Below, one piece after another: positions 40,800-52,799 of a stretch of DNA of 64,000 nt (position 1 is the first letter of the stretch; the number at the start of each line of letters is the position of its first letter). The notes under the pieces are model-generated. The model was not told the DNA's origin. It made no database searches and saw nothing but the letters and a program-made list of their open reading frames with translations. Source of the DNA: Siphonodentalium dalli (lineage: Eukaryota > Mollusca > Scaphopoda > Gadilida > Siphonodentaliidae); NCBI GenBank assembly GCA_032622095.1, contig CP136061.1:91611845-91675844 (forward strand). The letters are read 5' to 3'. A program made the position numbers and the translations under genes.

Positions 40800-42192
40800 G
40801 TGAGCAATACACAGTTGGTTAAAAGGAGGGTATCACATCCCTTTCGTTTGTCATTTCAAGCGGTACGTTGGAATTATACCACGCTGTTACAATAGCCAAT
40901 ATTCATGAAGGTTTCATACCCGCGTCTTAAATGTATTTGTGATTCAAATAGAAGGCTGGTACGATTCCTTGACGGCAATATATTGTGGTATATTGGCTGG
41001 TTATAGAATCGGCTGTGTATCCTTCATCTGACGCTATTTTGTTCTTGACAGTTCAACCGCATCGCATGCAATATGCCGTAAATAGAGTACTACATGTATG
41101 TAGCTATATCATGACTTTTTATCTTAATGTGGTATAGAGTCTGACAGATTCATATTGAGGAAAGTGATGAAAATAGATGCCAATGAAGTGGGAAATCTTT
41201 GTCTTTCGTCACATTTACGGGAGGGACACACCTCCAATAACGGAACATACTGTCTTTACTGAATAAGATAGTCGGGATCAAACCTGCTTCAACATACACC
41301 ATAGCCGTTGCTGTTATCTTTGTCATTCCCAAAATGAATTCCAGGAACCATAACTCTGTCGAGTCATTGATCGCATTGTCATAAAAACCCAGAGGTATAA
41401 ATCCGTAAATATAAGTCAAAATATGTTTTATAGACTGTGTGTATATACTAATCAGTGGGGTGGGGTGGCGAAAGAACAGTTACTACAAGTCCGTGTGGGT
41501 TGATGGGTCGCTGATTTGTCCAATACCATGTAATTGTTGTTTTCAAATTTCCGCTGTTTAAAGACACACGTTAACTAATATCAATATATATGTTCAACCA
41601 TTTTAACTGAAATAGAGTCAGTTTTAATATTTACACAATCTTTGTTCATCTAGATAACTATATCATGGGGTGGATCCGGCTTCTGACAAGGAAACAATTG
41701 CACTGACAAAGTGCAATTCCATCAGTTCTTATAAATTATATTGTTGCTTTCTATCTTCAAATATCCATGTCCATGATGCCAATGTCAGCTGACTTAATTG
41801 TTTTAATACTTTAAACAGTATCAATATTGAACGATATACACACATTTCCTGTATTAATGTATGATGTTCACCATTTGGGTGGAATTGACATTTTCATATA
41901 CATGTCATAAGAAGCAGAGTAACACAGTTCTCATTTTCTGAGGATAACAACTTTTGATTTCGGGATTCCCAATTTTGCCACTGCATGCGTTTTGTCGGCG
42001 TGTTCTTAAATACGCTACTTGTTATTGGAACAAACTGCAGTTGAACAATTATAATTAATTATAAATTAAACAGAGATTATGCGACCATGTTGGTCATCTA
42101 GTTGGGGCTAGCCACCACAATATATAATTACCAAAAGGCATAGCCCTCTTTGTCGCATAAATAAAATATGCTGATGACGGATACGGATAGTA

Positions 42193-44779
42193 CACTGTTA
42201 GAAAAAATACCGTCGTTTTAACGGTCTGAGACCGCGCAACATCGCTGCCAACATGTGACCGTTAAACATACGGTCAGACCGTAGCATGTTCCACGGTATA
42301 AAACCGTTTAACTAACTGGCAGAAGGTAACCAGTAACTGTCAGACCGTTGTATTTTTTACGGTTCAGCACCGTTTAATTAATACGAAGACCGTAACTAAT
42401 AAAGGTCAGACCAATGGTGATTTTCATGGGTCAACACAAATTGTTTGCTCTTAATTTGCTAATTTACCACAGAATTAGCCAGGTTCCCATGGTGAAAATA
42501 TGATTTCCCGGTAGGCATTACGATTCATATGTTTTTGAATGGTCGAAACTAGTATTATTCGTAACTGAAAAATACATCTTAGTTCTTATGTTACGATCAT
42601 AGTTTTGATGAAATGTAAATACTCAATGCATAAAGTGATAGACAATACTTATGAAATTTGTTATCTGCCTCGTATAATTTAATCCGGAAAAGGCTGCGCA
42701 CGCGTAATGTGTTCGCCTTTCACTAACTACTGTATAAATATGGCTGTAAATACAAAACGGTACTAGTAATAGCCGATATGCCAACACATCACAGTCATCA
42801 CTATGAGTAATACTAATTTCGACCATTCTAAAACATGAACCGGCATGCCCATTTAAGCCACAAAAAGAACAAGGCTACATGTTTCACAGTTAAAACTCAA
42901 ATTGATGTACATGTAAAAGTAAAATATCGTAATGACCTACTGTTTGGAAACATGTAAGGCGTGAAATTGTCCAGCCACTTGTAAACACAGTTTTTGTTTT
43001 AACAGGTGAATCTGTACATCAAGACAATACAGTACCAGTCAGAAGAAGTGGTTGTTTTTAGGCGCACCTTTATTGAGATATTGAGCATGCTTAATTTAGA
43101 AAAAGGCGTGATTATAGCACACTACCAAAAAGCTGTCGCGCTTATTATTGCAATGTTGTACGCAAAATATTGCGATACTAAGCGCGCTAAATTTCATACA
43201 GACCCGATAGTGTTATATTTATATTAGATAAATACTGTGCATATAGTGTACATATAGTGTACATATAGCATTTACAACTATTATTATATACATATCTAAA
43301 ATATTGTCTCTATTTATACAATGAACAATATAGAAGAAGCAATAATTTTATTTAAATGTCACAATTTTGAGCGCAAGATGTCACAATATAAACGCAAAAT
43401 ATTCAGATATTAAGCGCAAAATATTGCAATAATATCACAAGCGACATGTTTATAAGCGTTTCCACTAGCAATATTATTGCGATATTGGGCGCGAAAATAT
43501 GCCACTTCTTTTGATTGGTACTGTATATCGATAACAGCTAGTTGGAATTGGAACCTTCAAGACAACAGTATATCCCATAATAACTGTGCGGAATGCCTTG
43601 GCGACAATGTTCTCCTGTAGTCACACATTTTCCATGAAACTGTATACTGGTATCACAACCACTCAGTATCAATATCAGTGAGTCAGCCAAAGAGTGTTTG
43701 GTAAGAACATCCAACCAATAGTGTACTCCCGGTAAATTGTCATAATAACTTGACGATAACATGGCGAATGATGACAATGTCTCATATACACACGTTTCAA
43801 TGAAATTGATGATCACAGGTTGAATTGGGCCGTGTGAGTGTAAAGTTGGAATTGTAGATATGTGATCATCCGTCTCTGCGCGGCGTCAGTTCATTGTTTA
43901 CGGTGTTGTTGACACTGAAGCTATTGTGAATTACACTGGTGCCTACAGTACACGTACATGTATATCCTCTCTTGTAAATGTACTTTGAAACAATCAGATT
44001 CAGAACACTGTCAACTGGATTGTCAACATTATAATAGTAATAGCTGCTCGTTGAGTCGTTGTTGTTATTATTGTCACTATTGGTTGACATCGAAGCTTGT
44101 GTTAAATCTACATGTATCATCTTGTGTCAGTAAATGTGCCAGTGGTTTGGTACTAAGTCACAACACTGTCAATTTCAACATCATCACTGAGTCGAATGAA
44201 GTCAGACCACGATCGTGCCATGAATCGATTGGCATGAATCTCTGCTCTCTAATTTAGTGGAAATTGTCAATGATTAAGCCGATTTTCGCAGAATTGAAAC
44301 TTGTCCGGTTATCAAAGGAACCGAAATCAGACCGTCTTAACAACTGTCCACAATGGAAAAGGTAACAGTTTCCCAAAAAACAATAATTTGCGATTAAATA
44401 TGCAACGCCAAATAAAAATGGCGAGAAAATGATCTTAGTGCTAAAGCGGGAACTTAACCCCGGAATGAGAATTACGTACTCATCAATAACGTACCGACCC
44501 GATTAACATAGAATGAATGCCGATATTATATACATATTAAATATCAGCAGAGTAAGATTCAGTCATACTGTATGGAGTCATTGTCGTATATAATATGGTC
44601 GCCGATAAATATACTATTGAATTTTGACGGCATGACTTTAAATCAAGAAAATATTTAATTTAGACAATTTTCATGGGCACATAAAATAACCGTAAAACAC
44701 TGTAAAAGTGATGAAATGGTATGGGGCCGTCGATTGTGACGGCCCGAAACCGTCGAACCGACTGTAATTTATAACAGTC
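42193..44779. mobile_element. 2.59-kb CACTGT-ended element with TA flanks
   Basis: The left end CACTGTTAGAAAAAAT and right end ATAACAGTC are imperfect inverted repeats extending about 37 bp (including ACCGTCG and CGACGGT-type blocks). TA flanks both sides, and the uninterrupted sequence at 38290-38312 is the empty site. The interior is rich in ACCGTT and ACGGTC motifs and matches 2080-3300. No transposase. It separates duplication unit 2 from the promoter block of exon copy e. Confidence 0.78.
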
Positions 44780-44788
44780 TACACACCT

Positions 44789-44826
44789 GGATTGTCTAAG
44801 TTCGTGGGAGTCCAATTTAAGTCGAT
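44789..44826 (+). promoter_or_regulatory. Conserved block upstream of GST exon 1 copy e
   Basis: GGATTGTCTAAGTTCGTGGG and AGTCCAATTTAAGTCGATGG, about 250 bp before the ATG at 45079. It begins only ten bases after the CACTGT element. Promoter function inferred. Confidence 0.4.
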
Positions 44827-45078
44827 GGCATATCTACTCTCTTCAGACAGATGGCGAATTACAATTGTCCTTGTGGTGCATATTTATCTATTGATTGTAC
44901 TTTGGCTATCGCTTACCTAAGTTTATCGGTTTACTACAGGATTACACTGCGTGAAAAACATCGTTTCGGTCCAATTAACGGTTCCATGGAACTTAGCACA
45001 GTTTGTGTATTCAAGGATTGTGTGTGAACATCTATAAGTCGTGGGTACATTTATCGAGTGTTCCCATACACTGAGGTC

Positions 45079-45210
45079 ATGCCGACTTACAAACTTATTT
45101 ACTTCATCACCCGAGCTCGGGGGAATGTATTCAGTTTATACTGAATTTTGCAGATGCGGAATTCGAGGACGTTCGCTACACATATGAGGAATGGCCAGCT
45201 ATCAAAGCAA
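45079..45210 (+). pseudogene. GST gene 2, exon 1 copy e, frameshifted
   Basis: 132 nt rather than 133. It begins MPTYKLIYFITRAR, then one base is missing within the GGGGG run after CGAGCTC compared with copy d, so the frame reaches a TGA within eight codons. Beyond the break the original frame still encodes FEDVRYTYEEWPAIKA up to donor A|GTGAGC. This is a broken exon unless the single-base gap is an assembly error. Confidence 0.8.
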
Positions 45211-45316
45211 GTGAGCAATATATAACTGGTTAACCCTTTCCATAATAATCGGATTCTCGCTCTCGATTATAAACATGTACATTTACTTGGAATATTATTC
45301 CGTTAAAGGTACGGTT

Positions 45317-45735
45317 GTCCTTGGCGGTGGGTATCCTGTGAAAATATTTCTACCCGTCAAAAACAAACAGAAACAGAAAGAACATCAAAATGTAGACAGA
45401 CTTTGTCCGTATACAAATAAGAAATATCACTTAAACAGTATGTTATTGTCATATGTTTGACCATTGTTATGTAAACAAAAGCATAAAAAGTAACTTTTCT
45501 GGTGTTTGTTTATATTATGATGGTAAACATAAAGAGCGTTCTTTGTTGGTGAATTCCTGATATGGGACTAATAAAGAGCGTTTGCTTAGGTAACATATAG
45601 TAGATCTTGATGATAACATGGTGTTTACGCGATGTTCATGGTATCTATGAACGAAACTGTATGCGTTTTAATGTTTTTCTGTTTACGGTGTTTGGAACAA
45701 ATATGAATATTTTCGACAATTAAGGCCTCCCGTGC
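45317..45735 (-). mobile_element. Inverted relic of the GGGCGGCGTT MITE
   Basis: TTGGCGGTGGGTATCCTGTG and AAAATATTT at the left are the reverse complement of the right end of the copy at 4936. AACATAAAGAGCGTT near 45530 and AATATGAATATTTTCG near 45705 match the rest in inverted order. The terminal bases are worn. Confidence 0.6.
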
Positions 45736-45991
45736 CTTTAGTGTGTGTACATTCATATGCATTGGTGGGAAATGTTAAGATAATATCGATCTTATGGTGA
45801 ACTTATTATTATAGGGAAAGCTACTCGTCAACGAAGAATAATTTGTCTGTGGTAATTGGGAGCTTGGTCATAATAAGATTAGGCCATTCTCTTTAAATTA
45901 GTAACATACATCCTCCCCTATATGTCAAGTCATCAAACCATTAATGTTCCCCTTCACTCTGTGGGAAAACTTTATGGCCGATAGGTTTTAA

Positions 45992-46288
45992 CCCTTTACC
46001 CAACAAACCGGCCAAAAACGGCCAAATAAAGCTGCAACAGCCTAAAATATCTTGGGTCTGTCTCAATAAAACCATACAAATATGGATATCATTGGAACCG
46101 GCTCATTGACCACATTGTGATAGTTACAGTTATGCCCTGTGCCAATGCATTCTCTTATATATGCGAGTCGACCATAGGTCGCCTCGCATATATAAGAGAA
46201 TGCATTGGCCTAAAAAAATGTTTTAAGCCAATGCATTCTCTTATATAAGAGAATGCATTGGAACAGGGCCCTCCTGTTGGGTAAAGGG
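45992..46288. mobile_element. piggyBac-like MITE with TTAA duplication, 297 bp
   Basis: Exact TTAA on both sides (45988-45991 and 46289-46292), ends CCCTTTACCCAACA and TGTTGGGTAAAGGG. TTAA targets with CCC-starting ends are diagnostic of the piggyBac superfamily. The core contains one full CCAATGCATTCTCTTATATA palindrome (46143-46209) and one shorter one (46229-46260). Non-coding. Confidence 0.85.
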
Positions 46289-46565
46289 TTAAGCCATTGC
46301 GTTCTTTCAATAAACCTACATGTATAACTATGCTGACAAACAAAAAGCGAACAGGTCGCCAGTCAGGGCATTATGTAATTTCGTTTCGGTTTGTGCGGAA
46401 TCCAGCCTGTTATGTAGTCGTGTATAATTATAGTTCCGGTCAAAACTAATATGTCTATTTTCTTTGATTAAAGCCTAACAAAACGCCAATATCACGCCTC
46501 TATAATTATCACGCTCATTGTAATTTAATCAACTAAATAACGAATAATTTGCCGATCAAAATAAC

Positions 46566-47215
46566 ATGCCTTTCGAAGCAGACAGAGCTTTAACGCTTGA
46601 TAATATTGACGTTGACCCAGATGACCCCGAGTCTACGCTCACACGGGAATACTGGAAAGCAAATATCGACGGGTATTTAGCAGAGCAAGGTGCCGACATC
46701 AACGACAAATGACTGCTCCTTCGGAAGAAAGAAAGTTTACCGTCCCATTGCCCAGTACATAAAGTATGTTCAACTACAAGCTTTTCTGAGTCCTACGACA
46801 GATGTCCGTACATAATTTCTGCAAGATATCTTCTGTCGAGCAGAATACAAAACCCGTGTGAGGATATTCAGCAATATATCAATGCACTGTCAAGATGGTT
46901 TTATCGCTGATTCAGCATCTGTGAACATTAGACAGCGTTTGCTATAGAAATGTGATTGGACTTTTGAAACTGAAACGCAACCCGCGAAATCGCTTGAGTT
47001 GGCCAACAAGAAGACGCTGCATACAACAGACTCGTCTCAACGCATAATCTATTTCATCAGATGACGAGCAATCGTTATCAACGTGGACGGCCAAAACGTC
47101 AAAGTGATCTACAGAAATCTTACTGCGGAAATAGTGAGGAAGACACATATCATCCGCGTTATCTTTGTTCAGCTAAGAAGGAAAGGTCTACGTTATGGGC
47201 ACATAGGTTGCATTA
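46566..47215 (+). pseudogene. Decayed Ty3/gypsy-type gag remnant
   Basis: An open start of 48 residues (MPFEADRALTLDNID, ending at a TGA at 46710) is followed by pieces of the same protein in shifting frames. These include SFSESYD, an EDIQQYINALSR segment typical of the gag helical core, and near the end a YCGNSEEDTYHPRYLC stretch with KKER, resembling a damaged CCHC zinc knuckle. Several stops and frame changes show it is dead. No LTRs, protease or reverse transcriptase were found nearby, so it is an isolated fragment. It is described only as an old retroelement copy. Confidence 0.6.
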
Positions 47216-47219
47216 ATTT

Positions 47220-48630
47220 GTAGGCCTGTGATGTCATCCGCGATAGAGGAAGGTCCGAACGTATTTTCGCTCGCTGCTAACGATCTTGTGACTGATAAAA
47301 TCAAGAAAATCCTGTATTCGCTTGCTTGTAAATAACTTTGGAATGCAGCGTACAAGTTATATCGTATTAAGCAAGATTTATGAGCCATTGTAAAACCCTG
47401 TTTATATAACTAAACGACTCTATGTCGCAGGGGTTAAGGGGCGTACGATCTAGAGCTACTTGCCTTATTCCGAGTTTAGTGGGTCGAGCGTTGAGTTATA
47501 TGGTACGTGTATATCGGCAATATAAAATGCAAGTCGTGTTCATTCCCAATCGCTGTAGTTGGTCTCATTATGTCTGAAAAAATATACGCCTAGTCACCAT
47601 TATAAACACAATGACTATCCAAATGTGTGTACCTTTTCGCGACAACCGCCTGCAAATAAACCCGGCATTATAAACGAATCGAACTAATATACCAAGCAGA
47701 TATGTAATTGAGAGTAAACACACACATTTTAGTTTGCGTACATTTTTGTTTGCTTTACCCGTTTTAATGCTCGCCGTGATAGCGTGGGATCTTGAAATTT
47801 AAATAATGGTCTGAACAACAGAGCAATGTCAACACCCCATCAAGTCACCGGGTAGATTAACTTATATAGTAAGCTGACCTTCCATGATGACGAAATGTAT
47901 ATAAGCTTTTGGAAGACATTGACATTGAAGACACCATTCGTTCAATTTGTATTCTATCTTCATGAGTGTGCTATGTACGTTACGAGTGCCATGCAGTCAC
48001 ACACATATCTGATTCACACCAACAGGATAACAACATATATTGTGTCTGTCACTTTGGTTTCAAGTTGGTCTTGTGGGGCAATCGGGGGAGCAATCGGGGA
48101 TTATTGGAAGTCTCAGCTCTTGGAGAGTCAATAATATTTTAAGTCTAAATAGAAAGTCATCACTAATTATTGTCCTAATTCATATTAGCACGATCTTCAC
48201 GGTCCTGAACTTATAACAATTAGATCTGGTGGATTGCTGCAACTCATGATTCATTGCAGAACATTCCTCAAGTATTGGGATAGTTGTTCACCTTATCATA
48301 TTGGCAACACGTAGGCCTCATATCACCAGTCTAACACCTAACCCTCCTGTATTACGGTCTCAGAACTATGTAGTAGTCTGAGTATGTGACAGCAATCAAC
48401 ACAATGTTTCAGTGCCTTGACACTTATTTTTCCTATTAGCTTTGTCAGGGACCACTGCATCGTAGTGCAGCCAGAGGATTTCGATCCACATCATACTATT
48501 AATTTTGGAGAGAATAGCAACAGCAACAACATAATTATACATGTAAAAAGATGCACGCATAAATGATAAAATACCATTGTGTAGCTATATACACTGTTTA
48601 CAGCCATGTTGGCGTTTTTCATTTAAAGGC
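47220..48630. other. Intronic sequence, nothing recognised
   Basis: Short open frames only (for example 47895-48134). No GST exon, RNA gene or transposon end was identified. Confidence 0.4.
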
Positions 48631-48631
48631 A

Positions 48632-49124
48632 GGGCGGCGTTCGTTGCAGAACTATTCATATTTGTTCAAATCGCCATTAACGGAAGAAATATTAAAATAT
48701 ATATAGTTTTGTTCATATGCCAAAAACATAATCAGCGCGTAAATAGTATATTGTCGTCAAGACGTACGATGGTGTACGTAATCAAGAACCTTCTCGTGTT
48801 ACAGAAGTTTTGCTTCTGTTTACATAACACAGCGCAATTATATTGGTTAATCACACACACATGATATAAACGCTCTTTATTATTTCCATATCAGGAAAAC
48901 AGTAACAAAGAACGCTCTTTATGTTTACCATATCCGGATCTGAAAAAAAGCCATGCTTTTGTTTACATAACAAAGGAAAAACATTTGACAATAACTTACT
49001 GTTTATGCCATATTTCTGATTGGTATAAGAACAAGGTCTGTCTTTATTTTACTATTCTTTCTGTTTATGGCAGTTTTTGAAGTAGCTGAATATTTTAACA
49101 GCATACCCACCGCCAACGCCGCCC
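48632..49124 (+). mobile_element. MITE, TIR GGGCGGCGTT, copy C
   Basis: Bounded by GGGCGGCGTTCG and CCAACGCCGCCC; 493 bp; aligns through its length with 4936-5442 and 13911-14375. It ends about 200 bp before the exon at 49322. Confidence 0.78.
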
Positions 49125-49321
49125 GTATCTTTACTGTATGTCTGATGGGGGGGGGGGGGGTTGTCATATAAGTTTCCCGCACTTGATCTCCATTCCATTT
49201 TCCGACTGTATGTATTTGTATACATGACAATAAGTATGGCAAATAAATACGTTCAAACTATATGCTGAGCACATGCGTATTTCGACCACTCCATTATCAT
49301 TTGCATCCTTCTTATCCACAG

Positions 49322-49414
49322 CGACGCCCTTCGGACAACTGCCGGTGTTTGAAATCGACGGAAAGCCATATTGTCAAAGCTTGCCCATATGCAGACATCT
49401 TGCAAAGAAATACG
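49322..49414 (+). CDS. GST gene 2, exon 2
   Basis: The acceptor is CTTCTTATCCACAG and the donor is G|GTAAGG; 93 nt, phase 1 at both ends, the same as exon 2 of gene 1. It encodes [14 protein letters not shown] and then [16 protein letters not shown]: the QLP turn with cis-Pro and the Gln-Ser glutathione pair are present, and Cys replaces Thr before QS. It can be joined to the donor of exon copies a, b, c, d or e without a frame change. Exons 3 to 5 were not found before the window ends, so the gene is incomplete here. Confidence 0.9.
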
Positions 49415-49821
49415 GTAAGGTCATACATAGAGAATATAGTATCTCCCCGAGTGAAATGCGCAGGATTATTTTTACGAGGTGCTAGCCCAGTGAAAATAAG
49501 CCTCGTATTTCACGAGAGGAGAACACAGGTATGCTACTCAGTTAAGTACTGTATTTATCACATTTTATAGAACAGTTTGTTACGACCCAGAATATAATGC
49601 AACAGATGATTAGATCCAACTCGTTATTTAAGCTACATCACCAGCCCTTTCTGTTAAAATAACGCGCAATGACACGAGTGGCGCAAAATATGACGTCATG
49701 ACGTAGTGCTGAGAGTAGGATAACATATTGCGAGCGGAATAAAACGTTCGGTCTTCTGGGAGTGGGACGCGATTGATAGCTTGACGAAACAGTTCATGAA
49801 ATTATATAATAAATTATATTA

Positions 49822-50360
49822 TTACATGATCATACCCTTTTTCCATTCAATAAACCCATTCTATAAATTGTGATATTAAACGTTCGTTTAATAACAGGAA
49901 ATAGTGCCATGTGACCTTTGACTTCCGGTTTGTCGTCTGTTTTCATTCCATCTCAAAATAATATGGCTTCCAATATTTTTCCAACAAACTATAATAAATG
50001 AAGAGTTTGAAAAGTTATGTCATTAAATTTACGCCATTAAATACGCCAAAGAGTTTTTATTTATCTGGGACTATTTCTTTACACAGGCGAACAACGAATA
50101 GTTACGTGAAACGTCATCGCATGCCTTATACATGTAGAAGCCGATGTTAGTTTCGCGTCCCATTTGTTGATTTAAGCATGTTTTGTCGAGGTTTTTTTAT
50201 TATATAATAAATATAATTTACAACTCGTCCCCAGTTTATAGCGGAATTTACAAAACTCATTCAGTAAATTAGGTCTTGACCTCGCCAAAGGCTCGGTCCA
50301 GACCTAATTTACTGGACTAGTTTTGTAAATTCCGCTATAAACTGGGGACGAGTTGTAGAT
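49822..50360. repeat. Dispersed element ending in a palindrome, copy 2
   Basis: Matches 23085-23546 through CATTCAATAAACCCATTC, GTGACCTTTGACTTCCGG and the terminal palindrome (50218-50358, starting TTACAACTCGTCCCCAGT). This copy has about 80 extra bases near 50030-50130. Confidence 0.75.
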
Positions 50361-50364
50361 CCTC

Positions 50365-52000
50365 TATTTATTTGACTCTAATCAAAATTCCCGAATTTGA
50401 GGGATTTGTTTATTTTGAAGTAATAAGAAGAACTTGACCAATATGCCAAGTGTGAGTAACCATGGAAATGAACATCGCTCTGGAATAAAACATGTTAGTC
50501 GACCTATATCTGCAAACTGAGTACGATCCGAAAAGAATACAAACAGTTTGCGGATAGCAAAACATGAATGCAATTAACAGAATCTCGTCATTACTTTATT
50601 ACATTACATTTTAGTTTATTCGATAGTCAACGGGTGTCCTGGGTTGACTTTCCGTCTCGACATAGATGTATACACAATGTTTATATAATTATACCCACTC
50701 CACATTCGTTAATTTTGTGTGGTTACGTCGCATATGCGGAAACTACAGTACTGGCAGTCAAATACTATATTAGGGTGCGTTTACATTGGTATAGATCTGT
50801 GTACAGTTCTACAGGCATACTATCGTAAACGGGTATATGCAGAAATACACACGGAAAAGAAAACGGTATTCTTTCGTGTGAGTAAAAATCGCATCCGATA
50901 TAAGTCACGATCAACATCGAGGCATTGCGACAGGCAAATCGGATTTGATTAATCGTTACTGGGGCTTGGTGGATATGGGCTTAATCTTTGTTTGTTCAAC
51001 CTACATATTCAAGCCATTACACGGCATCAGATGGTTCATAAAGGTGATCACATGTAGGTACTTGGTATATGGCCAAACAAACATCTGGGACGATCTTGCA
51101 TATTGCTGAATCAGAAATCAGGAACTCGGTTCGCATCCAGAAGCCAGGAATCGTAGAGTGACACGTATTTTTGATACGTCTGAAATTGTGCGCCGTGTTT
51201 CGTGCTTCTTGTAGACCTGACACAAAATTTAACACCAACACTATGTTGAAATTGTTCTTGTAGTGTAAAGCTCTAGGGATTGGTCTGGTTCAAAGGGTTG
51301 CAGTTGGAAATTCCAATTTGGACCCCCACCCTATATGCACGCCCCCGTTTGGTCTGCTGATAGTGCATGATTCATTTTGTGTCTGGCCTAAACTGACGCG
51401 AACGCGTTGTGAAATAACCATTACCTGTGTACTGATGAGCGCGCATTCACTTTCAGTAATCATGTTGTGACCACAGTAATCTGTTATACAAGACATCACA
51501 CAGTTCTGTATACAGATCTACACCAATGTAAACACACCCTGATGTCTGATTAATATATTATCTGCAGTTAGTTGTATTGCATGGGTGTGCATTTAAATGA
51601 ATTTAGTTATTGCATATTGACCTTTGAATATATTACAATACGTTTAATAAATGGTTGGATTTAGTGTACAGTACCCCTTTAACACGCCTAGCACGAAGAA
51701 GGTTATAGACATACTACACACTAATTACGCAGACGAAACAGATGGCTTACACAACTACAGCTCTGTATGTGTCATTATAAGTGTATATTCTGACCATCTG
51801 CATATTCATGTTTTATGGAAATACAAGAATATTATGGTAACTATCGATACAACAGTACGGCAAATACAGGGATGTGGCTAGAGGAAATTTCATACCTGCC
51901 ACAACGAAATTTCACACCAATAATAGGTTGAAAATGTTCTTGTAGTTTGATTATAAAACAATTTATTGGGGGAATTTATTGTTTATCGACCAATATTTGC
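50365..52000. other. Intronic sequence, nothing recognised
   Basis: Several open frames of 60-86 residues on both strands have no recognisable motif. No GST exon 3 (expected to start in phase 1 with a helical segment) was found. Confidence 0.35.
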
Positions 52001-52019
52001 ATATGTTCCTATTTTTGGT

Positions 52020-52640
52020 CAAAATTTTTGACAGAAATGGTCATCAGTCTGCATCAGTTGGAAATTTTCCAACCTTAGGGGGGTGACAGGTTGGAAATTT
52101 CCAACACTTGGAAAGCTTGTGTCCTGGTCTCTCCCCCGTGGCCAGTCAAAAACTTCTAGTTAATTTAAGAAAACAATATTGTCATACAATTGGTCAACAT
52201 TGTCATTGGAATTGTCATCAGTTGGAAAATTTCCAACCTAAGTGGGGGTGTAGGGTTTGAAATTTCGAACAGTAGGAAGGCTTGAGGCTAGTCTAGATGT
52301 TAGGATTTTGCGATTTTCTTGTTCAGATTTCAAAATTTTCGCACACCGGGCCGAACCATGGTCGGCCCGGTGTGTCATTGCCCCATTCACATGGCCAATA
52401 CAAAACTGCTAATTAGTTTAGCAAAACAATATTTTACTACATTTGGTCAAATTTGTAGACATAAATGGTCATCAGTTGAAGAATTTTCCAACCTGAGGGG
52501 GAGTATGAGGTTTGAAATTTCCAACACTAGGAAAGCTTCAGTTGAGGCCAGTCTTGATGCTAGGATTTGCGATTTTCTTGTATAGTTTTCAAAATTTTCT
52601 CACACCGGGCCGAACAACCATGGTCGGCCCGGTGTTTCCT
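52020..52640. repeat. Tandem repeat with GC-rich palindromes
   Basis: Two to three diverged units of about 250 bp share TTGGTCAA, ATGGTCATCAGTTG, TTTTCCAACCT and GGAAAGCTT. Each complete unit ends with a GC palindrome: CACACCGGGCCGAACCATGG (from 52342) and its inverse to 52374, and again 52601-52635. Confidence 0.75.
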
Positions 52641-52799
52641 GGTCTGTTGTCGGTAGCTGTGTGCATTTGTCTGGAATTAGATCACTAGTTGTTTTTTTGG
52701 GGGGGCAATTTTCAGGTTAAAATATCTTAATGTTCTCATTACTAGGAAAATAGAAGCATGGCTTACGAATATATAGGAAATTAGGCCTGAGCATGAGGT

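Noticed and set aside
42960-43230. Possible exon after a TTTTAACAG acceptor-like site
   Set aside because: The open frame has no similarity to GST exon 2 or any family known to me, and it lies inside the CACTGT-ended element.
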